From: Mycogone perniciosa
Taxonomy: Eukaryota; Ascomycota; Sordariomycetes; Hypocreales; Hypocreaceae
DNA: 64,000 nucleotides
Direction of reading: 5' to 3'
NCBI GenBank assembly: GCA_025331125.1
Contig: JAOALB010000002.1
Location: forward strand, 1-64,000
The notes beneath the pieces were generated by a model that saw nothing but the letters and a program-made list of their open reading frames with translations, did no database searches and had not been told where the DNA came from. The position numbers were made by a program, and so were the translations under genes. This document shows, in pieces, positions 45,247 through 58,132 of this stretch. Numbering within the stretch: the stretch's first letter is position 1; each line of letters starts with the position of its first letter.

Positions 45247-46791
45247 CTTCGTGCTCGTTCATTATGTTGATCAAAGACAAGAACACATATACCGCAGTGG
45301 GGTTGCTCTGCCGGACATCGTGGTAATAGTACTCGTATTATGTTTGTGTATTCCGCAGGTTTGATTAGCTGTCTCATCGAAAAACGGCCATACCCAATAG
45401 TACTTACTGATGGTCCCCAGATCTGCGAGGAGTCCGGCAGATAATATAGGTTTCCACAACACGGGAGGAGTAAAGGGTGGCACATAAGACAGACGGCTTG
45501 GCATGGTATATACTCCGTTCTCCGTATCTTGTGGCGATTGGTCCCTTGTTTGGATGTGCGCCCTTTCGCGAGTTGCGATGAGGCATATCCCTGTCTGTTA
45601 AGCTCATATTAGCAGTAGAAGCGACGGGTTATCAATCGAACAGCGGTGTGGTGATGTACGACAGGATGCACATTCTTGTTCCTTACGTGTAGACTATGAG
45701 CTCATGGAGCATTCTGTGAGCATTATCACGATATCATATTTGACTGTTGTGGGTGATAAGCAACGCACTTCAACTGTCTGAGTCGCGCATGGCTTGCTCG
45801 AGTCGCCGTCGCCCGGCCGAATGGATTGGCAGTACTACTGCCTTGTCTTGGTGTCGATTGAGGCCTATGTCTTGGTTTTTTTTTTGCTATTATTTTACAT
45901 CTTTACTTGGGATTCCCGTTGCTCGACTCGTCTAGTCCGGGTTTTAGACGTTGAGATTGTTTGTGAATTCCGAGCCTTTAGTATTACCCGTTGGTGAACA
46001 ATCTCGTAGGTGAATAATGCTGACTTGACTGACTTTGATATAATCCTCGGCTGTGAAGTGTGCAACGGACCCGACATAAACCAGGCTTCCAGAAACCCCC
46101 CAATGCATTGAATTATCACCAGAAAGCAGCGACGCAGAGACATATACGGAGTACTCGTACGAGTATCTCCAAACTGGCCATTTGGTAGCATGCAAGCGGA
46201 CTGCCATTCAAATTTTCGGAACTTGGTCCGATCCAGGGTAGGCAAGTGGGATGTCAACTGTGGCTGGAGCTCTCTACTGACAGCTCGCGCCACAGGAGGT
46301 GGCATGGATCCACTCTGGTGCCTTTTCTGTGTGGGGCAAGTCCTTGTCTTGTCTCTGTCCAAGAACCCCGATCGGGCAGTTGTTAATAAATCAAGCATTG
46401 ACAAAAGAGAATGTTGCCCTGTTCGGTATGTATACTATCACTACTCCGTACTCTGAACGGACACTGGCATGTCACTTATGCGCCATGTGGAATGCGGCTT
46501 GAGCAGTGAAGAAAGTACACACGAGGCTGTAGAAAAACACAAACCGAAGCCACCGGATGCATGTACGAGTCCCTTATGTAAACGTCCCGAAGAGCCAAGG
46601 CTCAGGAAAAAGAATGTCACCCGCCAGTCAAATTCCACAGGCGGTGACTTGTAGGCCGGCGAAGAACCTTGGATGATTGCAGGACGCCAGAGGCGCCGGC
46701 TGTTAGTGCTAGCGGTCTGTAATTGCTCCAGGTCCCCAGCGATAGCGCCAACAGGCGCCCAAACCGCCTACGAGCCCGCCTAACTCTAGGC

Positions 46792-46852
46792 CCTAGCAGG
46801 GAGGCAACGCTACCTATCGTTGGGACTCGAGGATCGAATCCTCCATGCTAGG
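46792..46852 (+). other. 61-nt sequence with three perfect stems (tRNA-like?)
   Basis: CCTAGCA at 46792-46798 pairs with TGCTAGG at 46846-46852. Inside lie CAACG/CGTTG (46805-46809 with 46818-46822) and GAGGA/TCCTC (46829-46833 with 46839-46843). The layout is that of a tRNA lacking a D arm, and the last arm holds a box-B-like GGATCGAATCC. It does not satisfy a nuclear tRNA model. It may be a decayed or organelle-derived tRNA, or chance. Confidence 0.3.
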
Positions 46853-47398
46853 TTATTACCCCGTATCTACGGAGTATGCCAAAACACGAAACTCTTCAAT
46901 GCCCATACTCCGTCTAGACATCATCCATTGGTTTTTGCCGCGCCCTTTCGCCGACTTGCCAGGTACGACATATCAGCACACTCACCAAAATCATTCTCTC
47001 TCCCCCCCCCTAACGTGTCGTCCCTTTTCAAATACCCCCTTGTGATCGTCTTGTTTTCAAGCCCTCCACCCTGATTTTTGTTTTTTTTGGGGGGAGACCC
47101 AAGGGACCACAGGTCGCAGCGGCCCTAGCAACAACTCTATACGGGTACATTTACACTGATTGTCTCAGTCCTCCAGAGCCCCTCGATGAAACACCAAAGG
47201 CCTCTGGTCTTCCTCAGGCTGGACGGCTCCTTCCGACACGAGTATCTATAGGCATCGACACACATATCTTCGAGCGTGGTAGCAGTGGACAGGAGGAAGG
47301 CGGTATCCGGAAGCCAACGCTAGACAAGGTCCAAGCCAGCAGATATATTGCACCGTGGGCCTTGTCGATTATCAAACGTCCCTCTGCTGGTTACTGAA

Positions 47399-50300
47399 AT
47401 GGAATCGAGTGGGAAGCCTAGCGGCCATGAACCAGCGACACCGACAAAGGCCACCGAGCCAACCTTGATGGCGATAGACGAGACGGAAGCTGAAGCCGAG
47501 ACTCCGAAGATGACACACGATTCTCTGGTTACCGTGAGGCTCTCCGAGCCACCCGCTCTCACGCTGGATACAAGCGCTGCCGTTGACAGAAATTCAGCCA
47601 ACGCGGTTGCGCATGCTGCGAGTGACACCTCGGCCGAACACGATGACTCCGACACAAACATCTCCCGTGACTCGACGGCTACCTTGTCTACCACCGATGC
47701 CAACCGCAGCCTTCAGGATGAACTCGGACAATGCGGGGATGATGGTGATAGCGATTGTTTAGAGGATCAGGAAGAAGAGGAGGAGGTCAATTGGGAGGAA
47801 TTGGAGAAGACGGAAGATGAGCAGACCAAGAACGAGGAGACGGACAATGTATGCACACCAAGACACTATGACTGATGCCCCATGCTGACCCTTTGCAGTC
47901 AACTGCACTTCTTTTAGCTCGCCTGGAGCAGGAAAATGCAAAATTGGCGACGAACCCGAAGAGTGTCAAGGTCCAAACCGCCGAGAAGACACTTGTTGGC
48001 AGGCCTCGCCCGCCGTCAATGGCACAGCTGCGGAGGATGGTCAATGGACCAACACCGCCGGCCTTGCGATACTCGATGTTGCCACCTCCACCTATGACGG
48101 ACCTCGAATTTTATGCAGCCCTCGTTAAGGACTACCAACAAACCGCGGCCCGACTTCCCACGCTACTGTCCAACAAGATCCGTAAGGGAATCCCCCCACC
48201 ACTGCGGGGTGTTGTATGGCAGAGCATGTCTGGCGCTCGCGATGCCAGCTTGGAAGAACAATACGAGCGCTTCTGCGGCGAGTCTAGCCCCTACGAGCTT
48301 CTCATTGGCAAGGATCTCGGTCGGAGCTTCCCCGGCGTGGATATGTTTCGCGATCCCGAAGGAGATGGACAACGCATGCTTGGTCGTGTGTTGAAGTCTT
48401 TCAGTCTCTATGATACGAAAATCGGCTACTGTCAAGGTCTCGCATTTCTTGTCGGCCCACTGTTGATGCATATGCCAGATAAACAAGCATTTTGCGTATT
48501 GGTCCGGTAAGTTTTTATGGCAGAGGAACCAGTGGTGTGGCGTGTGATGTTGACAATATTGGTAGGCTTATGGAACGCTATGATCTGCGATCTTGTTTCC
48601 TCCCAGATCTGTCAGGACTTCATGTTCGGATATACCAGTTTCGAGAACTGCTACGGCTAAACCTGCCCTCTTTATGGAGCCACTTGGAAGAACTACAGGT
48701 TGAAACAGCGTATGTTTCACAATGGTTCCTCAGTTTCTTTGCAACAACATGTCCTCTGCCAATGCTTTTCCGCATTTACGATGTCATCTTCGCCGAGGGA
48801 GCTTCCGAGACGCTTATGCGAGTTGCACTGTCGCTTATGCGCAGGAACGAGACCCGATTGTTAGCGTGCGCAGAACTGGAGGATGTCATGCAGCTTCTAC
48901 TATCCCGGGGCTTGTGGGACTGCTATCACTACAACGCGGATGAGTTCGTACACGATTTCGCCAGCCTTACTAGTGTCGTTACTAGGGAGAAGCTAGCTCA
49001 ACTAGAACAGGGATACCGGGAATCCCTGGTCGCAACCGCCAATGTAGCACGTACGTCTGATATTACGACCGCGGCAGCTCGTTTCCTTGGACGCATTTGG
49101 GCATCACCAAAGAGCGCGACGTTATCACCAGGTTTGACTGCTTCGTCACGACCATTGAGCATGCTGCGCCGGAGTACATCCAAGCAGAGCCTAGCCTCGA
49201 CACTGAACTCAATTGAGGCGAGCTCCGTCAGTGTAATGAGCTCGTCATCTACCGATGCCACCACCATATCGCGGGACTCTTCAAACACCGAAGATGATTC
49301 TAGTCGCGAGTCAACACCTGTTGGTCCAAAGGCCGGCAGCATCAAAAACACCGATGACAAGTACTTGCATAGCCAGATTGAAGACCTCCTTACTGCATTG
49401 AGTGAATTACAGCGGAATCATACCCTCTTGTCAAATGAGCTCCAGCGTGAGCGAGAGGGGCGTGACGAAGACCGGAAAGCAGTTCGGTCTCTTTTAGACG
49501 GGCTACGGAAGAAGGCGACGAGCAAGGTGGGGGTTGATGGGAGCGAGGACGCCGAAGAGGGCCAAGCCATACAACCATCAGATGAAACAGAGCGACCGAT
49601 TGATGACGCACCCGCCGAAGCTGCAGATACACCTTCAGCAGAAGATTTATCGGAGTTGCTTGATCGTGTGGAGAGCCGATTTGGAGCCGCAGCCGAAAAG
49701 CGCAGATCCTCGACATCGCAATCAAAATCGCAGTTGCGGGCCGAACTGGCACAGGCCAAGGACCAACTGGCCAGTGCAATGTCTCAGAATCAGGACTTTA
49801 GTCGACGCATACACAATTTGGATCAGGAGATGGCGACTCTGAGAGAGCAGGTTCGAGAGGGCCACACCCATGTCAGGACGCTCCACCAGGAAAACCAGCG
49901 ACTGGAGAAGAAGATACACAGTATGCGAGTCAGGTCATCAGCCGGGGAGCCAGAGGTGGAAGCGGAAGCGGCCAATAAGGGCAATGCTGGAGGTCTGAGA
50001 GAGTTGAAGCTGGGACGTAGCAAGTCAATATCGTCTCAAGGTGGCAATTTCAACAAGCGAAAATCTTCGTTGGCGCAAAACAGCATATCCATTGCGGCGG
50101 AAGAAGCATCACCGGTAAACGACCACGATGCGTTGCTGTTGGAGCTTGTCCAGGCCAAGACGGCGGAGGCAATTGCCAAGCAGGAAGCAGAGGAGGCAAA
50201 ACAGAAACTCGAAGCCCTGCGGAAGGCCTACGGTTTAACCACGGGCGACTCTCCCAGTTCGTCAATGTCAGCGGGGGCAGTCACTGCTGGAGCAATGGGG

Positions 50301-50420
50301 GTGTTTGGCCGGCTCACAGGACAGGGAACGGTGTCCGCCAGTGAAAGCAGTAGCAAGACCACAGTGTCAGCGGGGGCAACTCCTCCCGGAACCGGAGGAT
50401 TCTGGGGCTGGCGCAGGTGA
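47399..50420 (+). CDS. TBC-domain Rab GTPase-activating protein (Gyp5-like)
   Basis: Exons 47399-47848, 47899-48506 and 48566-50420 give 970 aa. The first ~200 residues are acidic and disordered, with DCLEDQEEEEEVNWEELEKT. The TBC domain spans roughly residues 230-440: IRKGIPPPLRGVVWQSMSGA, the arginine-finger motif IGKDLGRSFPGV, the glutamine-finger motif KIGYCQGLAFLVGPLL, and later WFLSFFATTCPLPMLFRIYD. Both catalytic fingers are intact. A long region with Ser-rich stretches and coiled coils follows (LRAELAQAKDQLASAMSQNQ, EQVREGHTHVRTLHQENQRL), ending in a Gly/Trp tail (GGFWGWRR). This matches Gyp5/Gyl1-type GAPs that act on Ypt1/Sec4-like Rabs at the Golgi and sites of polarised exocytosis. 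The specific Rab is inferred by family. Confidence 0.9.
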
Positions 50421-52620
50421 GGAGGGGGGCGGCGCCTGAGAGCAGGATGTTGATGGAGCATAATGATGGGTTTTTGCTGTGGCAGAGCTTGGGTCGAATA
50501 CTTGTTGTCGCAGCGCCCTATGCATGCATCATGTGTGATTTGGCTGTATTTGGCCACATTTATTCGGGCCAGGATGCACATGTTGGTTTTGCTCTCTGGG
50601 GTTGCTCGGGATGGGCATTTTTATCTATGCATTAGGGTTAATATTTGGGAGGGTTGGGTTGAGCTTAGCACGGAGTTGAGGATATGGCTGGCATAGGAGG
50701 GCTGAGGATTTCCAGCTCCGCAAGCATTACACGGAATAGCACAGAGTGTTGAATTCTTGGAAAGACTTGGACCTGGACCGCCTTTTGGTGATGAATGATG
50801 ATTGATCAGAGTAAGAAGTAAGACTTGGTTGGTTGCTTGGGGGTGAGGAGGGCTGAACGCCATCTGTTTCGTCTCAAGTCCTAGATATGAGGCTGCAAGT
50901 GGGGGACAAAAAACGAGACTGCAAATATTTACTGCGTACCTTGCTTGACTACTCCGTAGAGTCATCTATATTCTCTAATTATCACTTCGTACAAGAACTA
51001 TATATATTTATTGGCTATCGGACTTGTATGGTTAGGTGTGTTTTCTTTTTCTTTTTTTGCGGCATCCGTTTATCACTTGTTACCCGCCTAAGCGTCTTGC
51101 ATAGTAGGTGGAGTGCCGTAACTCGTTTGTATCAAATCCTGTCATATAAACAAGGACATCTTTATGCCAATATTCATTCTCTTTTTCTATCTACAATCCA
51201 TCTAAGCGGGATATATACGCAAATAGGTAGGTAGGTACTCCGTAATTCGTACGTATTCGTAAATGGATCCTCTAAGAAAAAAAAAAGGCCTCGGCAGTTC
51301 TGGCCAATGGTGGAAATGGAGCACGTGCTGCTGCCCCCGAAAGCAGGTGATATCTTCTCGTGCCTGAAGCAGCTGAGCGAAGCCTCCTCGTGCCTCTTTG
51401 GCCAGTTGGCCAGTCAGTGACACCATGTTAGTAATAAGTAGGAAGAGCACATATGCATTGCATCTAGGTCTAGTATGTCGCACAAGGGTGGAAGTCAAGT
51501 AAGTGTCTTTGTGTTCCCTGTCCCTTTCATTCGACCAGCCCTATTCGGCCATGTCCCTTGCTGCTTGCTGTGCAGGCTTGCAGCAGGGAGACAGGAAAGC
51601 TGCGGAGTTTGGCATTCCTTCTCCCTGTACGGAGCACAGAGTATTACTCCGTACGAAGTGGTAATAATACTTGTATTGTAATAGGGTGAAAGCAAATTAA
51701 CAAGAGTGGTCCGTTCTTCTGAATGGGGTCGGTATCTATCTAACTCGTAGACGAGATGGAGGGGAGATCCAACGTGGCGCCATCTGCTCTGTGTGGCAAC
51801 ATCGCCGATGAGGGTGCCAGTGCATATTAACTAGAGGCAAGCTGGCCAGAAGCCGATTCCTGTTTGTTCCTGGTCTACGAGTACGAAGCACGGAGTGCGG
51901 ATAATCTGCCTATAGGTGTTAATGCTGTGCGTCATGATAGTCGGTATGAGGGTGACCAATGGCGTAATCATGTGTACGCAGCAGTACTACGGCGAGATAG
52001 CAGAGGATGTCATTGCCCTTTGGCCAAAAATGCCGTAGCCTGTGTTAATAGCCTGTAGCCTGTAGCCGTAGGCCCTGTAGCTGTCCACTACTAGCCACAT
52101 TGCCACCCGCAGTGCTCCGTCCGGCAGAGGTACTAGTAGTACTCCGGAGGTACTCCATAGTATGTCGCACAAGCCACTTGCACATGTTTTTTTTGCACCC
52201 AGTTAAAAAAAAACGCAGGGAACAGGGGTCGACAAGCACAGCAGCTCGTCACTCCCACGTAGCTTCTTCCCTTGTTCCTTGTTCTCCTATCACTCGCTGC
52301 TGGCGGTGCCCATCCCATTTCCTCTCCTCCTCCTCCTCTCAGTTTTTTAATCGTCCCGCCTTTTATTTCATTTCCTCCTTCGATAAGACGACTGACTGAC
52401 TTCTTCCTGCATCGTGAGACGAGGTACGAAAGATGTCATCTAATGTGATCCGATCTGATGTCATTTTGATACGAGATGGATGGGCTTTTGATTTGCATGC
52501 TAACCCCCTCCTCTCCAGGGCACCTTGGCAACTGAAATAAATACCTGCTCTCCTACTCGTCCCGCCTTGTCCCGCACATCAACCGCATCAACTCCTCCTC
52601 TCGAACAAACGATCATCGAC
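50421..52620. other. 2.2-kb spacer before the reticulon gene
   Basis: No gene supported. Hairpin GTACGGAG/CTCCGTAC at 51627-51634 with 51647-51654, plus half-sites near 50952, 51234, 51885 and 52138. TCCTCCTCCTCCTCT and a C/T-rich tract at 52260-52340 probably belong to the reticulon promoter or leader. Confidence 0.5.
51627..51654. repeat. 8-bp stem hairpin of the TACGGAGTA motif family
   Basis: GTACGGAG (51627-51634) and CTCCGTAC (51647-51654) are exact reverse complements separated by 12 nt. Confidence 0.7.
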
Positions 52621-53727
52621 ATGGCTGATACTGCGGCCAACGGTAGCTCGACTGCCGGCAAGAGTAAGGTACGTTTTTTGACGAGTGCTGCCGTTCTACC
52701 ACTTAGATGAACAGGACGAGGACAGTCAGGCTGACAGGTTGGGCAGTTTTGCATGTGATAGAGACAGACCCCCCGGCCTGCACCTCGCGATAACTGACGT
52801 CTACACCCTAGAAGCCGCCAACGGCAGCGCTGGACAGCCCCTGACGCACTTCCACTCCTTGTTCTCGGATCTCCTGTCCTGGAAGAACCCTCGTGAGTAG
52901 AATCCCCCGCCTCCAATAGCGAAGGAATACCCTGGTCCTGCACCCGACAGACATGCTGATACGCTACCCCGCCAGGCGACTCAGCCATTGCATATGTCTC
53001 CATCGTTTCGTCCATCGTTGCTGCGCGATACCTCGACATCATTCGCTGGACCTTCAAGCTCTCCTGGATGGTCCTGGCCACTACCGTTGCCGCTGAGGTC
53101 GCCGGAAAACTCCTCCTCAACCACGGCCTTGCTTCCCAGTTCCGCCCCCGCAAATACTGGACTGTGTCTCGCGAGACTTTTGATGCTTTGATTGGTGATG
53201 TCCACGGACTGATCAACTTCTTCGCCATCGAGAGCCAGAGAATTCTCTTTGCTGAAAACGTTGGCACTTCTGCTGCCGTAAGTAACCTATTGCCCAGTCA
53301 CCACCCAGTTGACCCAATCGAAAGCTGACCTTGCTAGGCTTGTGCTGCTGCTTTCGTTTCCTATTTCCTCATCAAGCTTGTGCCGTACTGGGGTCTCGCT
53401 ATCATTGCGACCACTGTGGGGTTCTTCGCACCTCTGATTTACGCCACCAACCAGGAGCTCATCGACCACTACCTCAAGAATGCCTCTGAGGCCATCAATG
53501 CGCAGACCGCTCAGGTTCGAAGCGCTGCCCAGAAGCAGGCCGATCAGCTGACCGCTATTGGCAAGCAATATGCTGGAGACTATACTGGCAAGGTCCAGGA
53601 GATGCTCAGTGGCCGTAAAGTTTCCCCTTCGGCTGCCACCAAGAAGGTGCCCGAGTTCCCCTCTCCTCCAACTGCGGAGCCCAAGGCCACCGAGTCTGCG
53701 GTCTCCGAGGAGCCTGTGGCTGCTTAA
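52621..53727 (+). CDS. rtn1: Reticulon-like ER-shaping protein
   Basis: Exons 52621-52663, 52812-52892, 52976-53277 and 53338-53727 give 271 aa. The reticulon domain starts at ~residue 30 with LTHFHSLFSDLLSWKNPRDS. It has two long hydrophobic hairpins, IAYVSIVSSIVAARYLDIIR with TFKLSWMVLATTVAAEVAGK, and AAAFVSYFLIKLVPYWGLAI with ATTVGFFAPLIYATNQELID, separated by a soluble loop. These wedge-like hairpins curve tubular ER. After the domain is an amphipathic segment (LKNASEAINAQTAQVRSAAQ) and a Pro/Lys-rich tail ending EEPVAA. Exon 1 has two overlapping donors (GTAAGG at 52664 and GTACGT at 52669); only the first keeps the frame open. Confidence 0.92.
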
Positions 53728-54588
53728 ATGACCTATCTTCTAGCAAAATGACTTCCACGTGTCCACGAGCTGAGCAAAGAGGCATAGCTGGGCTAAGCAA
53801 CGGCAGTTTTTCCATGTTCTTCACGATGCGCATAAGCCATCATTCATTGATATGACGATGGGGGTTGACCAATCGAAATCGGAATGGGATTTGGCTTTAG
53901 GAGGCATATCCTTGAGAAGCCTGTTGTCTTGCAAAATCAGAGAATGGCCACAACACTATCAGTAAAGGGGACGCATAATAGGTGACCGTCGCATTGAGGG
54001 GCAGATCCAGAAGGAAAAGCAGTAGTGTGCTGCGGGGGACGGGCAGAGAGACGGGCAGAGAGACGGTGTGAGAGAGGGGTGAAGGCATAGGTTTGCGAAC
54101 TGGCAAGTATCGCGGTCCTCTTTTCATTGTTTTTAATCGATTTGGGCATGGACCTTGTTCTCGTTTTCCCCCTATGATGTTCGGAGCCTATTCTCCTACG
54201 ACACTCAGACTTGAAGCGGCTCGGTGTTTTGTTGTGTGTTTGTACAGGGTGTGCGTGTTTGCGTGGCCTGGGGTTATCCTACTCTCTCTTTGCCTTAGCT
54301 GAGACTGCACAAATGATATGCTACTATTATCCTATTTGCTCGCATTGGCATAGCGATGCTTTGTCTGGTGCTCCGTAGTTTGATGTTTTTTGGGCATTAG
54401 TAGTCCTCCTGTGCTGTGATCGTCCGCTCCTTAAAGTGAACGCAGCTGGATCCTTACAACCTCCTTGAGAGAAGTCCGTCAGTCAGGTACTACAAAGGAA
54501 CGCTGATCGTATGAATGTCTTTTGTTGTTTGCAATAACCTGGAAAATGCATATATGCACATCTACCCCCCATGATAATATTAGCTGCC
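53728..54588. other. Convergent spacer between rtn1 and bms1
   Basis: 3' regions of both genes. No gene. A tandem GACGGGCAGAGA duplication lies at ~54038-54063. Confidence 0.5.
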
Positions 54589-57500
54589 TCACCTTCTCCT
54601 CTTGCCACCACCGCCACCAGCACCATCGTCTCCCGCGCCTCTCTTGCGACCGTTCTTGCGCCAGTACTCCTTGCTTTCTTTCTTCTCCCGCGCCTCTTTC
54701 TTCTCCTCGTTGTCCGCGATCTTCTCGCGGAATGCGGCGCGGTTCTCCTCCTTCTTGGCGCGACGCTTGGCGGCCTGGTCGTTGCGGACCGTGAGCAGCT
54801 TCTGCATGAATGCGCGGGCCTGCTTCTCCTCTCCCCCGAGCACCACGGCGCGCTTCTGCATGTACGTCTGCTTCTTCTGGGGCTTGATGGTGGTGATTTG
54901 CGAGCGGAAGGGCAGAGAGGCGGCGAGGGCGCGGGGCACTTGGAGGCTGTTGAAGTGACGGGTCTCGCGCTCGATCTTGCGGTACTGGGAGTTCTTGAGC
55001 TGTGGAGTGGCGACGCCCTCGGCGCGGCGGACTTCGCCCGTGAGACGCATGGGTTGCCAGCCGATGAGGTTGGTGACGAGGTTGTAGAAGCGATGGGGCT
55101 TGATGGGGTACCATGCTCGGAGGAAGACAATGTCAGAGATGAGGATCTTGTCCTCGAAGGTGGCTCGGAAGTGGCCCTCGGGCTTGGAGAGGGCGCGCTT
55201 GATCTGGCCGCGGACGCCGGAGACGGTCTTGATGGAGGCGCCTTCGAACTTGGCGATTTCGAGCGAGGTGTTGAACATGCCCTTGATGAAGGCGGTGTTC
55301 TTGAAGATCTTGTAGGGCGTGCCGGTGAGCTTGAGTTTCTTGACAATCTCGGTGGATTCGTCGACGCTGAGGACGGTGCCAGTAGCGGCGATGCGGAACC
55401 CTGCGTTGGACGGGGAGAAGGAGTTGAAGCACACGAAGCCCGTATTGGGGGCAACGAGCGGCGCATAGACGGTGCCGAAGCAGTGCATGTGCTCGGGTGT
55501 GTACTTGAGCATCCTGTTGCGCGTCCGCGAGTCGGAGATGCTGTAGATGGGCAGAGTCTGGAACCGCCGCCATCCGAGCGAGAAGATGAGCGGGTCGTTG
55601 GTCTTGAGGATCTTCTTATGCCATCGATGGCGCTTGATTCGCACCTGGACGAAGCCCCAGCGGTCCTCTGTGGCTGATAGGCCGCCGACGACAATGGGCA
55701 GACGGGAGTTGAACTTGGTGACGAACTCAGCTGGGACGCCTTCCAACACGAGCTTTGCGTATTTGCCGGCGCGGTAGCCCTCCACAGCCACTCGCTGACG
55801 CTCGTCCAAGTTCCCAAACTCCTCCTTGTTGATGTCCAGCTGCTTCTGAATCATGGCCTTCTGCGCATCGTACCACTCGTCTTCGCCAAACTCCTGCACA
55901 TCGCCGCCTTCCCGTCGAGACTTGGCCTTGTCGTTGAAGAAACCGTCTCTGTCTTCCTCTTCGAACCGTGATTTGAGCTCCTCTTTCCTCTTGGCGTTCT
56001 TCTCTCGCTCCGCCTCAATGTCCTCTGGTGATTGCTGTTGCGGTGCTTCCGGCTGTTCGGCCTCCAGATCCTCGAATTCGCCGTCACCTTCATCGTCATC
56101 ATCCTCACCCATGGCGTCCTCGTCATCCTCGTCGTCTCCGCCTGTCCCGCCCGACTTGGATGTTGTAAACCTTTGCCGCAACAGCTCCATGTTCTCTTCC
56201 ATAGCCCATTTTGCCGCTAGGTCTTCGTAGTCGTATTCAGGTATTGATCGATCCTCCACCAGGTCTTCTTTTTCCTGAGATGTCTTCTTGAAAAACTCCT
56301 CATCGTCAGAGTCCTCAATGTTCTCTTCGGCTGGTTCATCCTCCTCCCCTTTCCATCGTTTTACAACCTCCCCTGGGGTCATGGAGTTATCGTAGAGATA
56401 CCGAGCTAGATCTGCTGTATGGTATGAGCGTTTCCTGGTGTGTAGTCTCAAGGCTCGGTCGGCCAGGCCCTCTTTCCACCTCAAGGCAGCAGTCTCCTCA
56501 TCTGAATCATATTCTTCGTCGTCCTCTACATCTTCATCAGGGTCGGTGATTGAGCCAAGATCCGAGTCGCTGTCCGCAAAAGCAATGTCCTCTTCACCAG
56601 CATCCTTGTCAGCATCCTTGCGAAACATGCTGCCAAGTTTGCCTTCGTTGAACTCCTCCTCGTCCTCGGGGTCCTCCTCGTCGCTGCCGCTGACAAAGCC
56701 CTCATCATCGACTTTTCCATCTTCGTCTTTCTCATCCCGCTCAGCGATCCTTGCTTTTCGGTGTGTCTTTCTGCCCGTGTTTTCTTCCTCGGCCAGCTCC
56801 TTTACTTCCTCACCTCCCTTGAACAACTGCACACCTTCATTCACCTGTCCAAGAAGTTTCCGCTCAGACTGTAAGCCGATGATCATCTCTTCACCCTCGC
56901 CGCGCTCAACGTTTTCGGCATCTTTGTCGAAGGTGAATCCTTTCTCCCTAGTGATCCAAATGGCATCACCATCGATTTTCAGGCCACTCCTATCCGACAT
57001 TGGAGCATACAGCTTCTTTTCCTTCTCATCTAGTCTCCGTCGACCAGTTTTTCCCGTGATTTTTGCCAGCGCCTGTTCCATCGCCGGGGTCGGGCAAGGG
57101 TCAGGTAATACCTCCATAGCCGAGACAGTGAAGTCACCAAGACCAGCGACGTGCACCCGTTGGCCCTGAGTAGCAAAATTCGTTCCTCGCAAGTACCCTG
57201 ACAAGACAATTGACCGGTCGCACTTGGGATTCTCCTCAATTTTGGTAGGATGAGTAATGTCACGGAAGCTGTCGATCATAGTGTATGGATGGGAATTTCG
57301 CCAGACGAGCGGCCGGGGGTTCTTCATGACGGACAGGAAGCGAGATAGGTTGTGAATCTCTCGGTCCGGGTACCGCCCATTCATGACACCGGAGAGATAG
57401 AACAAGTGAGCGCCCTGGTATAGCTCGGTCCATAACCTTCTCTTCAATCGCTTCTTGGCGTCCTTGAGAGCCTGAGGCTTTCGAAACAGATCCAGATGCG

Positions 57501-58132
57501 TCAAGATACCAAAAACGTTGCCCGGCATACCCGTAGCGGCCAAGATGTTGAGGAACTCCATGGTCTCCATCTCGAAGCCAAAATTGCCGTCGATGAGGAG
57601 GAGAATGATGTCCGCCACCTTGGCGACGTCCACCATGGCCTCCAACTCATTTGGACACTCGACAAAGGTCAGGCGCTGCTTCTTTGAGGTAACGACGGTG
57701 ATGGGGCCCTGCGGGTCGGAGATTGTCTCTTTGGCATATCGTCGGATGAGCGACTTTAACAGCGTCGTCTTGCCCACGCCCGGAGGACCGACGAGGGCGA
57801 CGAGGCGCGGCGGGGCCTCGTCTGGTAACCTGTCGACAAGCGGAACATGGAGGCGCTGTTCTTTGATCTTCCAAGACCGTTAGCAGCGGGAATATTGACA
57901 GCGAGGAACTCATTCAGAGGGACAAGACAAAACGTACATCTGATGACCTGGCGGCCTGTCGCTGGAGCTTGCCGGGATTGGAGAAGGCAAAAGCCTTGGG
58001 ATTGCGATCTGTCTCAAGTCAATTAAGGGCCCGTTTTGTCCATTGAGGACTTGAGATTCAGCGCAACATACCTCCCGTGTGCTTCTTCTTCTCCTTGGCT
58101 TTGCGATGCGGCTTATGTACTTGCTCCTCCAT
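54589..58132 (-). CDS. bms1: Ribosome biogenesis GTPase Bms1
   Basis: Minus-strand exons 58132-58072, 58008-57938 and 57867-54589 give 1136 aa. The start MEEQVHKPHRKAKEKKKHTG is typical. Exons 1-2 join to DRNPKAFAFSNPGKLQRQAA. The P-loop GPPGVGKT is at residues 71-78, followed by KQRLTFVECPNELEAMVDVA and GILTHLDLF in the G domain. The middle is strongly acidic. The C-terminal half carries the AARP2CN/Bms1-Tsr1 domain with WGFVQVRIKRHRWHKKILKT and RAWYPIKPHRFYNLVTNLIG, and it ends in Arg/Lys- and Gly-rich GRKRGAGDDGAGGGGGKRRR. Bms1 is a U3-snoRNP-associated nucleolar GTPase required for 18S rRNA maturation and 40S assembly. High GC third positions make long antisense frames over this gene; these are shadows. 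Confidence 0.96.

Larger units (their letters stand above)
44102..47398. other. 3.3-kb divergent spacer between yvc1 and the TBC gene
   Basis: No credible gene. A 212-codon open frame at 44385-45023 has no motif. The spacer is dense in TACGGAGTA-type sites (45231-45246, 45509, 46147, 46443, 46870, 46905). It holds a GC-rich stretch at 46650-46800 and a three-stem sequence at 46792-46852. A G-run with TTTTTTTTGGGGGG at ~47081 precedes the TBC gene leader. Confidence 0.5.

Noticed and set aside
52500..53267. 255-codon minus-strand frame across the reticulon gene
   Set aside because: It crosses four reticulon exons and introns in antisense and has no motif.
54483..55817. Long antisense and alternate frames (444 and 368 codons) over bms1
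   Set aside because: Shadows created by high GC at third positions; low-complexity Ser/Arg/Pro composition, while the bms1 frame carries clear family motifs.
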